DNA from: JALZUV01 sp964654855
GTDB lineage: Bacteria > Pseudomonadota > Alphaproteobacteria > Rickettsiales > JALZUV01
DNA length: 64,000 nt
Direction: 5' to 3'
NCBI GenBank assembly: GCA_964654855.1
Contig: CAZZJS010000008.1
Location: 1 to 64,000, forward strand
In this document: one piece after another, positions 1 through 8,208 of the stretch
Position numbering within the stretch: the stretch's first letter is position 1
Layout of the letters: each line of letters begins with the position of its first letter
Notes under the pieces: model-generated
Told to the model about the DNA's origin: nothing
The model's input: the letters and a program-made list of their open reading frames with translations, nothing else
Database searches by the model: none
Made by a program: the position numbers and the translations under genes

Positions 1-145
1 GTAATTGTTATGGCCATTATTTCATACTCTTTGTTTCTATATGATTCCTATTATGGGGTGAGAAGATTAATATCTGTTAAACATTAGATGCAATTGTTCC
101 TAAAATATTAGTTAAAGCAGATAATCTCGGATATTTTGGATATTT

Positions 146-1378
146 CTAAAATACGTGCTGACTATCGAAATCTGCTGCGGTGAGGTTTGTAACTCCATCG
201 ACTTGGATGGTGCTTCCATTACCGAAGGTAAGGATTGTGTTTGCACCAACCACTGAAGTGGTGAAGTCATTATCAAAATCGAACACATAGCTTAGATCAA
301 ATTGGAAAGAAGCTGTTAGATCTACGAGATAAAGCAAGTCAGTTCCTTGTTGGAAGTCTGAAATCCTTGCATCAATGACAGCATCAAAAGGCGTGAATAC
401 AAAGATATCTGCACCAGCGCCGCCAGTTAGTACATCATCACCGGAACCCGATACGATAATATCATCTCCAGCACCACCACTGAGCTCATCATCACCTCCA
501 TTATCAGCACCACCTGCCCCTTCATAATCCGTATCAACGATGAAGTCATCACCATCACCACCATCAAGCACATCATCGCCAACGCCGCCTTCAACAAGGT
601 CAGCGCCATCCCCACCATTTACGATATCGTTATTATTACCACCATGGACAAAATCATCTCCATCGCCACCTTCGATACTATCATTGTGAGCACCACCATC
701 GATCGTATCGTTACCAATACCGCCATCAATATCATCATCATTGTTACCGCCATCAATGATGTCATTACCAGTACCACCATTGATAGTATCATTGTTGGCA
801 TCACCATTGATCGTGTCGTTACCAGCACCACCATCAATGCTATCATTGCCCGTACCACCATCAATATCATCAGCACCAGCACCACCATCAATGGTATCTA
901 CTCCTGCATCACCTGTAATAATGTCATTGCCATCACCACCTGTGATAAAGTCATCATTATTTCCGCCTTCTATGGAGTCATCATCAGCACCACCATCAAT
1001 ACTATCATTACCATCACCACCAAGGAGCGTATCGTCACCTGTACCACCAAGGAGCGTGTCATTGCCGCCTTGACCATTAAAGTTATCTCCAAAATCATGC
1101 CCCACGGTTAGAGTACCAGCGTTCCCCAAATTGTAAGGAGAAGGAGCCGTTAAACCAGCATTATAGTTACCTGTTGCAACTAGATTGCCATTTATGAAAA
1201 GTTGAATATTTGCTAGCGTTTGCACGGCTAAGTGAGTAACCGACCCACCTAATAGAGTAAGGGCACCTGATTCACCACCAACCTGCCAAGTTATGTCAAG
1301 GGGGTTTGCGCCATTATAAGTAATGTTCCAAATATATTCGAGGTTTCCATCACCATCAACATCCTGATGTCCAGTCAT
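146..1378 (-). CDS. RTX-type calcium-binding secreted protein
   Basis: This 410-aa protein is dominated by about twenty glycine/aspartate-rich nonapeptides of the form GGxGxDxhx (about residues 105-330), the calcium-binding beta-roll of RTX proteins. There is no N-terminal signal peptide. The last 75 residues are acidic and hydrophobic, contain ADIFVFTPFDAV followed by an ISDFQQGTDLL stretch, and resemble the C-terminal region of type I secretion substrates. The first 100 residues are not a recognised enzyme domain, so the effector activity is unknown. The ATG is preceded by GAAAGGCG at good spacing. No HlyB/HlyD/TolC genes lie in the window, so an unlinked exporter is inferred. The family call is safe; adhesin, S-layer-like or toxin roles cannot be separated. 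Confidence 0.85.
   Translation of the reverse strand: MTGHQDVDGDGNLEYIWNITYNGANPLDITWQVGGESGALTLLGGSVTHLAVQTLANIQLFINGNLVATGNYNAGLTAPSPYNLGNAGTLTVGHDFGDNFNGQGGNDTLLGGTGDDTLLGGDGNDSIDGGADDDSIEGGNNDDFITGGDGNDIITGDAGVDTIDGGAGADDIDGGTGNDSIDGGAGNDTINGDANNDTINGGTGNDIIDGGNNDDDIDGGIGNDTIDGGAHNDSIEGGDGDDFVHGGNNNDIVNGGDGADLVEGGVGDDVLDGGDGDDFIVDTDYEGAGGADNGGDDELSGGAGDDIIVSGSGDDVLTGGAGADIFVFTPFDAVIDARISDFQQGTDLLYLVDLTASFQFDLSYVFDFDNDFTTSVVGANTILTFGNGSTIQVDGVTNLTAADFDSQHVF
430..1075 (-). repeat. Degenerate 27-bp tandem repeats encoding the RTX nonapeptides
   Basis: Within the RTX gene the DNA repeats with a 27-bp period, one nonapeptide plus one spacer nonapeptide register, with ACCACCATCAAT-like cores recurring many times. 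It is coding sequence. The repetition creates long open frames on both strands that should not be annotated. Confidence 0.75.
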
Positions 1379-1757
1379 CTTATTACGCCTTTCGTTACGT
1401 GTTCTCTTATAGTTTGATTATGCACCGGAATAGTTAACATCTGTTTACTAATAGGTACAATTTTAGATAAATTGGCTGGAATTGATGTGGGCGAAGGAGA
1501 TACCAGAGACATCAGTGGAGAGTGACAAGGTACGCTCTGAAAATTAACTACAGCAGAATCATGAAAGTGAAGCTTTTGCAATATTCGCTTTTTTGCTCGT
1601 AAAAAAGATTTTTACAATTCGGTTACAATCGCCCCTTTTTTTGTGAACAAGCTTTATCTGTAACGTTTTTTCCATCGCTGCCGAATAGGTAGGTATGAAA
1701 CAACTTACTTATCTTTCTCACAAGGCGGTGCGAGGCAGTGAATAAGAAAAGGAAATT
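1379..1757. other. Intergenic region, no supported gene
   Basis: This is the divergent gap between the RTX gene and the DUF3179 gene. It is AT-rich and should carry both promoters. A short minus-strand open frame (1375-1581) has no ribosome binding site or recognisable product and is not called. The right end passes into the hairpin-rich leader. Confidence 0.5.
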
Positions 1758-1822
1758 AACAATAGTTCGTAAGAGCTATTGTTAAGCACCTTGTGGTGCA
1801 TACTCATTAAATGAGTGAAGGA
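1758..1822 (+). promoter_or_regulatory. Three-hairpin 5' leader upstream of the DUF3179 gene
   Basis: Three perfect or near-perfect stem-loops follow one another directly before the start codon. The first pairs 1758-1768 with 1773-1783 (11 bp, one G-U pair, GUAA tetraloop of GNRA type). The second pairs 1786-1790 with 1795-1799 (loop TTGT). The third pairs 1802-1807 with 1811-1816 (loop TAA). The ribosome binding site GAAGGA (1817-1822) lies immediately after the last stem, 5-6 nt before the ATG at 1828. The layout suggests control of mRNA stability or translation. It matches no riboswitch class I know. Confidence 0.5.
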
Positions 1823-1827
1823 ATAAT

Positions 1828-3165
1828 ATGAAAAATTTGCGATATCTACTTGCCCTTTTATGTGTGTTATTTCCGTTAGCGGTCATCGCTAACCTTGGTC
1901 AATCGCCTGAGTTATATAAGGCGAAACAATTGGTGCAGGGTAAGCCACAGGAGGCCCGCCAAGCATTGGAATGGATTGCACAGCGTGGCAAGCCAGATAT
2001 GGCGGCGCATTTGATCACTGCTTTGCGCTATTCCGCTTTACCGAGAGATGAAATGATGGCCGCTTTGCGTAAAATTACAGGACATTCAGCAAATAGCTGG
2101 TTTGATTGGATGCTTTGGCAAGAAAACCATGCGGAGATTAAGCCGCATCCGAGTATCACCTATTTCAAATCAGGCTTATTTTACAGTATCGACCCCGCTT
2201 TTAAGCGGTTTTACCGTCCAGAAATGAGCTTTGATATTCGGCCAGAGGAAGTCGTATGGGGTGGTGTGCGTGTGGATGGGATTCCTGCATTGGATAATCC
2301 AAAGCATATTGCTGCGAAAGCGGCGAGCTATCTACGTGATGATGATGAAGTATTTGGCGTTTCCATCAATGGCGAGACCCGCGCTTATCCGCTGCGTATT
2401 ATGGGCTGGCATGAAATGTTTAACGATGTGGTTGGTGGAGTGCCCGTTAGTTTAGCTTATTGCACCCTATGTAATGCAGGAATTCTATTTGAGGGTGACT
2501 ATCAAGGGCGCGAAAAATGGAATATCCAAGAGCCTTTTACCTTTGGTTCATCTGGGTTCCTCTATCGTTCCAACAAATTAATGTATGACCGCCAGACGGA
2601 TTCGCTCTGGAATCAATTTACGGGCGAGCCTGTTTCAGGAAAATTACGTGGTTCAGGTATTAAATTAAAGATTCGCCCTGTTGTCATTACAAGCTGGGGA
2701 GAGTGGAAAAAGCAGAACCCTAATACGAAGGTGCTGAGCTTGGATACAGGTTATCGCCGTGATTATGGCTCTGGCGTGGTGTATAAGGATTATTTTGCCT
2801 CTTCAGAACTGATGTTCCCAGCATTGGGGGATCGCAGCCGTACATTAGAAGGAAAAGATCAGATATTCGGCCTGCGTCTAACCGGCGGAAATAAAGCGTG
2901 GCCACTATCTAAATTCACAAAAGGAACAGTGATTAATGACAAAGTTGGCTTAGTTGATGTCGTGCTAATGGGCGATGCAGAGAACCGCACCGTCCGTGCT
3001 TATGAGCGCAAAGGCCTGAACTTTACTAAAGCACTTGTCAGTGATGATGGACGACACTGGAAAATGACCGAAGAAGCCTTGGTTGATGGCAAAGGAAATC
3101 GCCTAAAACGTCTACCAGGCCATATCTCCTATTGGTTTGCTTGGGCAGGATATTTAGAAAATTAA
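1828..3165 (+). CDS. DUF3179 domain-containing exported protein
   Basis: This 445-aa protein starts with a signal peptide (hydrophobic residues 5-21, likely cleaved after VIA). It has the DUF3179 hallmarks in order: an IPALDNPK-like segment, RAYPLRIMGWHEMFNDVVGG, VSLAYCTLCNAG with two cysteines, FGSSGFLYRSNKLMYDR, TDSLWNQFTGE, and a late TGYRRDYGSG motif. The family is exported and of unknown biochemical function, and its conserved Cys/His/Trp residues hint at metal or redox binding. It is preceded by the three-hairpin leader and followed 20 bp later by a lipoprotein gene, probably one transcript. Length fits the longer members of the family. Confidence 0.85.
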   Translation: MKNLRYLLALLCVLFPLAVIANLGQSPELYKAKQLVQGKPQEARQALEWIAQRGKPDMAAHLITALRYSALPRDEMMAALRKITGHSANSWFDWMLWQENHAEIKPHPSITYFKSGLFYSIDPAFKRFYRPEMSFDIRPEEVVWGGVRVDGIPALDNPKHIAAKAASYLRDDDEVFGVSINGETRAYPLRIMGWHEMFNDVVGGVPVSLAYCTLCNAGILFEGDYQGREKWNIQEPFTFGSSGFLYRSNKLMYDRQTDSLWNQFTGEPVSGKLRGSGIKLKIRPVVITSWGEWKKQNPNTKVLSLDTGYRRDYGSGVVYKDYFASSELMFPALGDRSRTLEGKDQIFGLRLTGGNKAWPLSKFTKGTVINDKVGLVDVVLMGDAENRTVRAYERKGLNFTKALVSDDGRHWKMTEEALVDGKGNRLKRLPGHISYWFAWAGYLEN

Positions 3166-3185
3166 CGAAATAAGTAGAGGGTAAG

Positions 3186-3500
3186 ATGAGTAAAGCAAAG
3201 GTATTTTTGAGTATAGCTTTTCTAGCTGCCTTAGCAGCTTGTGCCCCTCGGCCTACGATTCAAGATATTCAAGCGAGACAGCCAGATTGCGGTAAAGCAC
3301 AGGAACAAATAAAGATGCTCGATGAGGAAATGGTTTCGACCACCCAGCGTGCCATTTCTGGCGTTAGATCCGTCGTGCCGTCACTCGCCGTTATTTCATT
3401 ACTTTCCGAGCAATATAGCACGAATTATCATATTGCTGTCGGACGATATAATAAAATTCTAGATGCTAAAATAAACGAAATCAAAGCAGCCTGCTATTAG
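3186..3500 (+). CDS. Small predicted lipoprotein, function unknown
   Basis: This 104-aa product has a type II signal peptide with lipobox LAAC near residue 19, so lipidation and anchoring in the cell envelope are expected. The mature part is helical, contains three further cysteines (in PDCGK, the C-terminal AACY and the lipobox region), and has one mildly hydrophobic stretch (VVPSLAVISLL). AGAGGG before the ATG is a good ribosome binding site. It lies 20 bp after the DUF3179 gene and probably shares its transcript. I do not recognise the family. Confidence 0.7.
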   Translation: MSKAKVFLSIAFLAALAACAPRPTIQDIQARQPDCGKAQEQIKMLDEEMVSTTQRAISGVRSVVPSLAVISLLSEQYSTNYHIAVGRYNKILDAKINEIKAACY

Positions 3501-3980
3501 AGTATGCAGATTGTTTGTTCTCACATAATCAAATGAGAATTAAGGCTGTATCGAATAAAACTGCTGTTGAGAAGGTTCATAAAGTAATGAATCTCAGTGT
3601 TTTGCTGAAATAATGGTGGGGATACAGGAGCCTACACCACCGAATTTCTTATAACCTATTCAATAACATAGAAACTTTATATCACGTTCATCGTAACAGT
3701 GCAACGTAGCATTAAACGGATTGGCCAGTGGTGGTGTCGTAGAGGGAATCTTGCAGCTTATCGCCTAACTTATGAACTTCAATCTCTTGAAAATGTACTG
3801 CCAAACAAAATCAGGAGTCGAACCCGCAATATTAAGTAATCCTAAATTCGTTGCATAAACTTCTCTATTAAGCTCAAGTTAAAGGCTCAAAGGGGGCATG
3901 CGGGGGACAAGGGGTACTCTGCGGGTTACGGATATGTGCTCGTGTGGAAATTCTAAAAATTGGTTTTTGGGAAACCTAGC
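3501..3980. other. Left island boundary, no gene; tRNA-like remnants
   Basis: There is no credible gene here. The stretch at 3606-3630 repeats the tRNA-Ala 3' end and its downstream flank with a one-base deletion, then diverges. A second tRNA-like fragment at 3811-3829 contains AGGAGTCGAACCCGCAAT, which on the minus strand is a T-arm sequence with the GGTTCGA core. A weak stem (3518-3523 with 3534-3539) lies just after the lipoprotein gene. The segment is best read as eroded attachment-site DNA at the left edge of the island. Confidence 0.55.
3606..3630. repeat. Degenerate attachment-site copy (left end of island)
   Basis: TGAAATAATGGTGG then GGATACAGGAG matches the 3' end of tRNA-Ala(UGC) at 36702 plus seven bases of its downstream flank (36695-36701), with one A missing. 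Identity stops after CAGGAG. The shared flank suggests this is the original chromosomal side of the insertion. Confidence 0.6.
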
Positions 3981-4625
3981 TCAGATACAGCTACACTTCA
4001 GATGAGTCCCTACATACGACACAATAGCTAGTATAAAAAGTCCGTATGGCACTCCAAAATCTAGAAGTATCTTTTTAGTTTTGGCATATTTTTCAGCGAT
4101 AGCCAGCATATTAGGGCGCTCCGGAACTTGAGTAAAAGTCTTCAAATCAGCTGCTGCATTTCCTAACTTTAGAAGGAAGCTATCTTGAGAAAAACCGTTA
4201 GGTAGTTCCCTGTTTTGTAAAGATTTAATTGCTTCATCATCTCTTAGTATGTTCCAAAGAATAAAATTTCGGCATTCAAGATCATTATTTTTCATACCAG
4301 AAAGTGATAAACCTTTGTAGGGCTTAGCTTCATCGTACATCTTATGCAGTTTTTGTAAGTCTTTATAATATTGAATAGCAGGCTCTATAACCTTGGCATT
4401 AAAATAATCTGTCCTCGCAGCAACCCAGTATGAAACACTCCCCCATGAAGCCAGAAGACACAAAGCCATCAAAACATTCTTCTCGGAGATTGTTACACCG
4501 GAAATTGTTAAACCATTCGCCGCAAAGGTGGCAATATCAAGTGAAAGAGCGATGATAGCTATACTAGCCCCCATAAAGATAGCTCGATTTCTGCGGGTAG
4601 AAGCACTCAAAGGGTCATAGGCCAT
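3981..4625 (-). CDS. Small integral membrane protein, unknown
   Basis: This 214-aa protein has two hydrophobic segments near the N terminus (about residues 17-35 and 48-68), a long soluble, charged middle and a third membrane segment near the C terminus (about 188-208). It has no recognised domain. It lies 101 bp downstream of the OLD-type nuclease gene on the same strand and may belong with it as cargo of element C. A membrane protein next to an ATP-dependent nuclease is a layout often seen in phage-defence loci, but this pairing is inferred from position alone. Confidence 0.65.
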   Translation of the reverse strand: MAYDPLSASTRRNRAIFMGASIAIIALSLDIATFAANGLTISGVTISEKNVLMALCLLASWGSVSYWVAARTDYFNAKVIEPAIQYYKDLQKLHKMYDEAKPYKGLSLSGMKNNDLECRNFILWNILRDDEAIKSLQNRELPNGFSQDSFLLKLGNAAADLKTFTQVPERPNMLAIAEKYAKTKKILLDFGVPYGLFILAIVSYVGTHLKCSCI

Positions 4626-4726
4626 GGGTAAAACTTTTAGTCAATTTCATATCACTCTCTAAATAACTGAATCACTCGCTGTATGATACCCTGATCATCA
4701 ATATAGACATAACCGTCACTGATATT

Positions 4727-6463
4727 CTACTGCTGCCAAATCGTTATCAAATCATGCATTTTTTTAATCTCCATCTTAAGGTCTGGGGCGAAATCAGAAA
4801 GCTTCTTCTCATCACCCCAAGTATCTACTATCTTTCTGGCTCGTTGCTTCTTACGCAGTGAATTAGGAGCAGAATCTTGGGACTTTTGGTCTAAATAGCT
4901 CTCAATAGTTTTGAGCTGCGTATCACCTTCAGCATACCATAAACCTAAGTTATACCCTTCCTTACTCAGCCGCGTGACTTCATCTTTAATAAATCGCTTT
5001 GCGGAGAAGAAGTTCGATATATCGATGACTTTATCCTTATCCTCTTTAAATACAGCATCACTGTCTATAACGACATATGCATTTGGGCTGAAACTAAACA
5101 TTTGAATAATTTTTCTTTCTTCAACACCTTCATCACCACCATTTTTGATAAGACAGAGACTATCTAACAATGCGCCACCATACATCTGAAATTCATAATC
5201 TTGTCCACATTCAAAAGATTCAAGAGCGTTTTCCTGAGCATACATTGAAAGCCATTTTTCAATATATATAACATCCGATGGACCCTCTACCCATATGACC
5301 CCATTACATTGCAAAATATCTGAGCCTTTGCACCCTAAATCCAATAGTATCGAATGGGCATTTTTGTTAATTCTTGTGATTTTAGAAAAAAGAGTTGTCA
5401 TCTTCATTACCCCTTTTTCTTTCTCCGCAGGATTATAACCATATGTAGGCCTTTGACCGAGCTTGAAATTACAGTCGTTATTCATCCACGCAGCTTTAAC
5501 TTTGTAAATTGCGGCATTATCTCCCATATTTATGAATTCTTGTATTAATACTGGGGAGTGAGATGCTATAAACAACTGCTTTTGAGTGTTTTGATTTTTT
5601 ATTTCAGCACCTTCCATATAGTGTTTTTTGGAGTAATCAGGAAGAAACTCTTCCCAAAAACTCTCGATTCTTTGAATGCTAGGCGATGATGTTTTGATAT
5701 CGTTAGCGTCAGTTGCCATCCAAGCTAAAATTCTGAGCAATCGCCTTATAGCTCGGGGCTCTAAATGTAATTCAGGTTCCTCAATTAACAGGCAGCTTCC
5801 TCTATAAAACTGCTGTATAACTTTAGCAACATTCAGCATGCCATCAGACCATGAATTCTTATCAAAACTACCTCCTGAACTATGAGATCTGCTTTGTCCT
5901 TTCTCATCGAGAGTATGACGCTCAATCAATACCTTAGAAGAAACAGAGATTTCTCTCTCAAATATGTAACTAAGAGCAAAACTTAAGTTAACGTGCTGTT
6001 GGACGGGCTCATCAATAATTATCTGCGGAATGGACATGAGAAATTCAGCTTCTGACCAATTAGGAGAAATCAGCTTTACTTGCCTTTGAGCACTGATTTT
6101 TCCCGAAATAAGCTCACCATTACGAAAACTGATATTTTGCTCTATTCCTTTATGGTCATCGTATTCAATATTAATATCCCCCATATAGTTGCCATTATCA
6201 CTGCTTCGCTTACACCTAAAGTCATGCTTCAATTTTACTATATGAGTTTCAACTATTCTTTTGTTCGCACCATTTTTATGCGAAACAAGCGTTGAGCCAA
6301 TAGATTCAGAATACGTCTCTATATTAGAAAGCACCCTGAATATATTGCTCTTTCCAGCACTGTTCTTTCCAATCAATAAATTGAATTGCCGAGCATCCTC
6401 TAGCTTTTGCTGATGTCTTCCAAACGATAGGACGTTCTTTAGGGTAAGGGACTTTACGAACAT
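4727..6463 (-). CDS. OLD-family ATP-dependent nuclease (AAA ATPase plus TOPRIM)
   Basis: This 578-aa protein has an ABC/SMC-type ATPase with Walker A GKNSAGKS (about residue 33), a signature-like WSDGMLN region (about 207), Walker B CLLIEEPELHLEP (about 222-236) and a switch histidine in FIASHSP (about 300). A TOPRIM-like domain follows, with GVIWVEGPSDVIYIEKW (about 388) and AYVVIDSDA (about 463). This order is that of OLD nucleases, which hydrolyse ATP and cleave DNA; relatives include P2 Old and GajA of Gabija. No UvrD-like GajB partner is adjacent. It lies in element C next to small membrane proteins. A defence role is inferred. Confidence 0.85.
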   Translation of the reverse strand: MFVKSLTLKNVLSFGRHQQKLEDARQFNLLIGKNSAGKSNIFRVLSNIETYSESIGSTLVSHKNGANKRIVETHIVKLKHDFRCKRSSDNGNYMGDINIEYDDHKGIEQNISFRNGELISGKISAQRQVKLISPNWSEAEFLMSIPQIIIDEPVQQHVNLSFALSYIFEREISVSSKVLIERHTLDEKGQSRSHSSGGSFDKNSWSDGMLNVAKVIQQFYRGSCLLIEEPELHLEPRAIRRLLRILAWMATDANDIKTSSPSIQRIESFWEEFLPDYSKKHYMEGAEIKNQNTQKQLFIASHSPVLIQEFINMGDNAAIYKVKAAWMNNDCNFKLGQRPTYGYNPAEKEKGVMKMTTLFSKITRINKNAHSILLDLGCKGSDILQCNGVIWVEGPSDVIYIEKWLSMYAQENALESFECGQDYEFQMYGGALLDSLCLIKNGGDEGVEERKIIQMFSFSPNAYVVIDSDAVFKEDKDKVIDISNFFSAKRFIKDEVTRLSKEGYNLGLWYAEGDTQLKTIESYLDQKSQDSAPNSLRKKQRARKIVDTWGDEKKLSDFAPDLKMEIKKMHDLITIWQQ

Positions 6464-6725
6464 ATTATTAAGACTATTTCAATGGCTGGGATTTTACACG
6501 CACTTCGCACCAAGATGTTTACAAGGCACTTTAAACAAACCACAAGTAACAGCCAAAGTCATCGTTTAGGTTCTTAAGAAAGTAGCAGCTCTCTAACATT
6601 GCATTAGATAAAATAAGAGAGAGGTGAGTAGTATAGGCTTGGATTTCTGGTTATTTAGTCTTCCTGTAGAATATAGTTATCGAATTTCGTCATAACTTTC
6701 ATCCAACTCTCACCACATTTGTCTT

Positions 6726-7274
6726 CTAAGCCCTCTTAAAGCCTCTTATCACCCAAGCTAATATACTTCCCAGTGCGTATAGGGTTAAAGCAGTTATGAG
6801 CCACCACTTAAAAAAGAACCATATGTACTTTGCACGCTCATACACAAGCTGACTTTCGACCATTTGATTCCAAGAGCTTATAGTTTTTTCAATACACTCA
6901 CTTAGCTTTTCAGTGCTGCATTTTCTATAACTTTCAATGTTTAAGTGTACAGAATAACGTAACTTTTTATTGTGCTGCAGAATGATGTTTCTTCGTTGCT
7001 CTGACTCTGAAATGGGCTCTTTATCATTCTTGACCGCTGTCCTCCCTATCGTGGGTTCTGGAATCTTAGAGTTTGAAGAATCATATTCATATACATTAAT
7101 GTGCTTACGAACTTCTCTTGGTAATGAGAGCAACACTTTTTCTTCAAAATCATGCTCAACAGGCATTTTGGGGTATTGACGATAAGCGTATAACGAAACA
7201 AACACGAACCATGACAGCGATATCACAATCCATAGCCTTCGCCAGCCATTCAAATGCGGTAACTTAAATTTCAA
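6726..7274 (-). CDS. Two-TM membrane protein, unknown
   Basis: This 182-aa protein has an N-terminal membrane segment (about residues 15-31), a soluble middle of about 110 residues with two cysteines (CSTEKLSEC), and a C-terminal segment (about 150-172) ending in a basic RGFKRA tail. The layout implies a sizeable periplasmic or cytoplasmic loop held by two helices. No family is recognised. It lies 262 bp upstream of the OLD nuclease on the same strand and may be transcribed with it. Confidence 0.6.
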   Translation of the reverse strand: MKFKLPHLNGWRRLWIVISLSWFVFVSLYAYRQYPKMPVEHDFEEKVLLSLPREVRKHINVYEYDSSNSKIPEPTIGRTAVKNDKEPISESEQRRNIILQHNKKLRYSVHLNIESYRKCSTEKLSECIEKTISSWNQMVESQLVYERAKYIWFFFKWWLITALTLYALGSILAWVIRGFKRA

Positions 7275-8208
7275 TTTATTTACTCCTATAGGTCTCTATT
7301 TTTGCTCTAAAGCAAGATCTGCTGGTGACTGGGGAGTTTCAAAACCTACTATATAAGAGGTCACATTAACCTTTGCTCAAGGAGCTATTGTATACGCCAA
7401 TGTCTCCCCAGCCAAAGCTAAGGAGTACGAATGACGGCCGCACAAACCGTATATAGTAAGAGGTTGAAAAGCCCCGCGCAGCCCTATTTCGACTACGCAA
7501 GAAGAGGATACATACCTGCGACTTATTAGCAAGCATGGATGAAATACCATGGTATGATTGCTTGAATGAAAAAGGACCATAGTTGATCTATCGTGCGCAA
7601 TGAGTTATATTGGGAATTGAAGTAAAGGGCTCTCTTGGCTCGCCTATGGGGGCATATATTATATTTAGTGTAGGTAGCCTTATCTTGCCCCTTTAAACCT
7701 CCTGCAGCCATGCTTATAATGCGTTTAAACGTATACTAAGAATTATAGGCATCATCTTGACGCTTGCTGAGCACTAATCTACTAGAATGCCGTTATTTAA
7801 TCCATAAGAACACCTAAAGTGCTATATTATATAGTAAATAACTGGGTTTATGTATATGAACTGCCTGTGCTGAAGAGTGATCCTTTGTTTTAGTGTTTCT
7901 TAAGCTGTTGATACTTAGAAATAGTTTTTCTGAGGAGATAGCCTTATATGCCCAGAAATAGCATTAAGGTATATTTATCATAACCTTATCTCTATTCTTG
8001 CGATCAATCAGGGGAGACTATCGATAGTTAATCTCTTCTTTAAGAATTATACCACTGAACGCATTTACCACTGAACCTTCTGAATACACTAGGTTATTCT
8101 AGGCGTTCCTAGTAATGAAATACTAAGCTATTCCCAGTATATATCCTTACAATAAAATAATATCACAGAGCTTATGTTCTATAGATTAAATCTTACTCTT
8201 AGGATCAC
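7275..8208. other. Gene-free 0.9-kb region of element C with short repeats
   Basis: No credible gene is seen; short open frames at 7377-7711 lack ribosome binding sites and sensible composition. Near the right end ACCACTGAAC occurs twice (8051-8060 and 8067-8076). CTAGG occurs at 8089-8093 and 8099-8103, with the inverse CCTAG at 8108-8112, so CTAGG-CGTT-CCTAG forms a small palindrome. The repeats lie just beyond the 3' end of the replicase-like gene. They are candidates for an origin or a regulatory region of element C. Confidence 0.4.

Noticed and set aside
427..1111. Several long open frames overlapping the RTX gene on both strands
   Set aside because: They are shadows of the 27-bp repeats, with low-complexity Met/Val or Ile/Thr-rich translations.
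1375..1581. 68-aa minus-strand frame upstream of the RTX gene
   Set aside because: No ribosome binding site, no recognisable composition, and it runs into the RTX promoter region.
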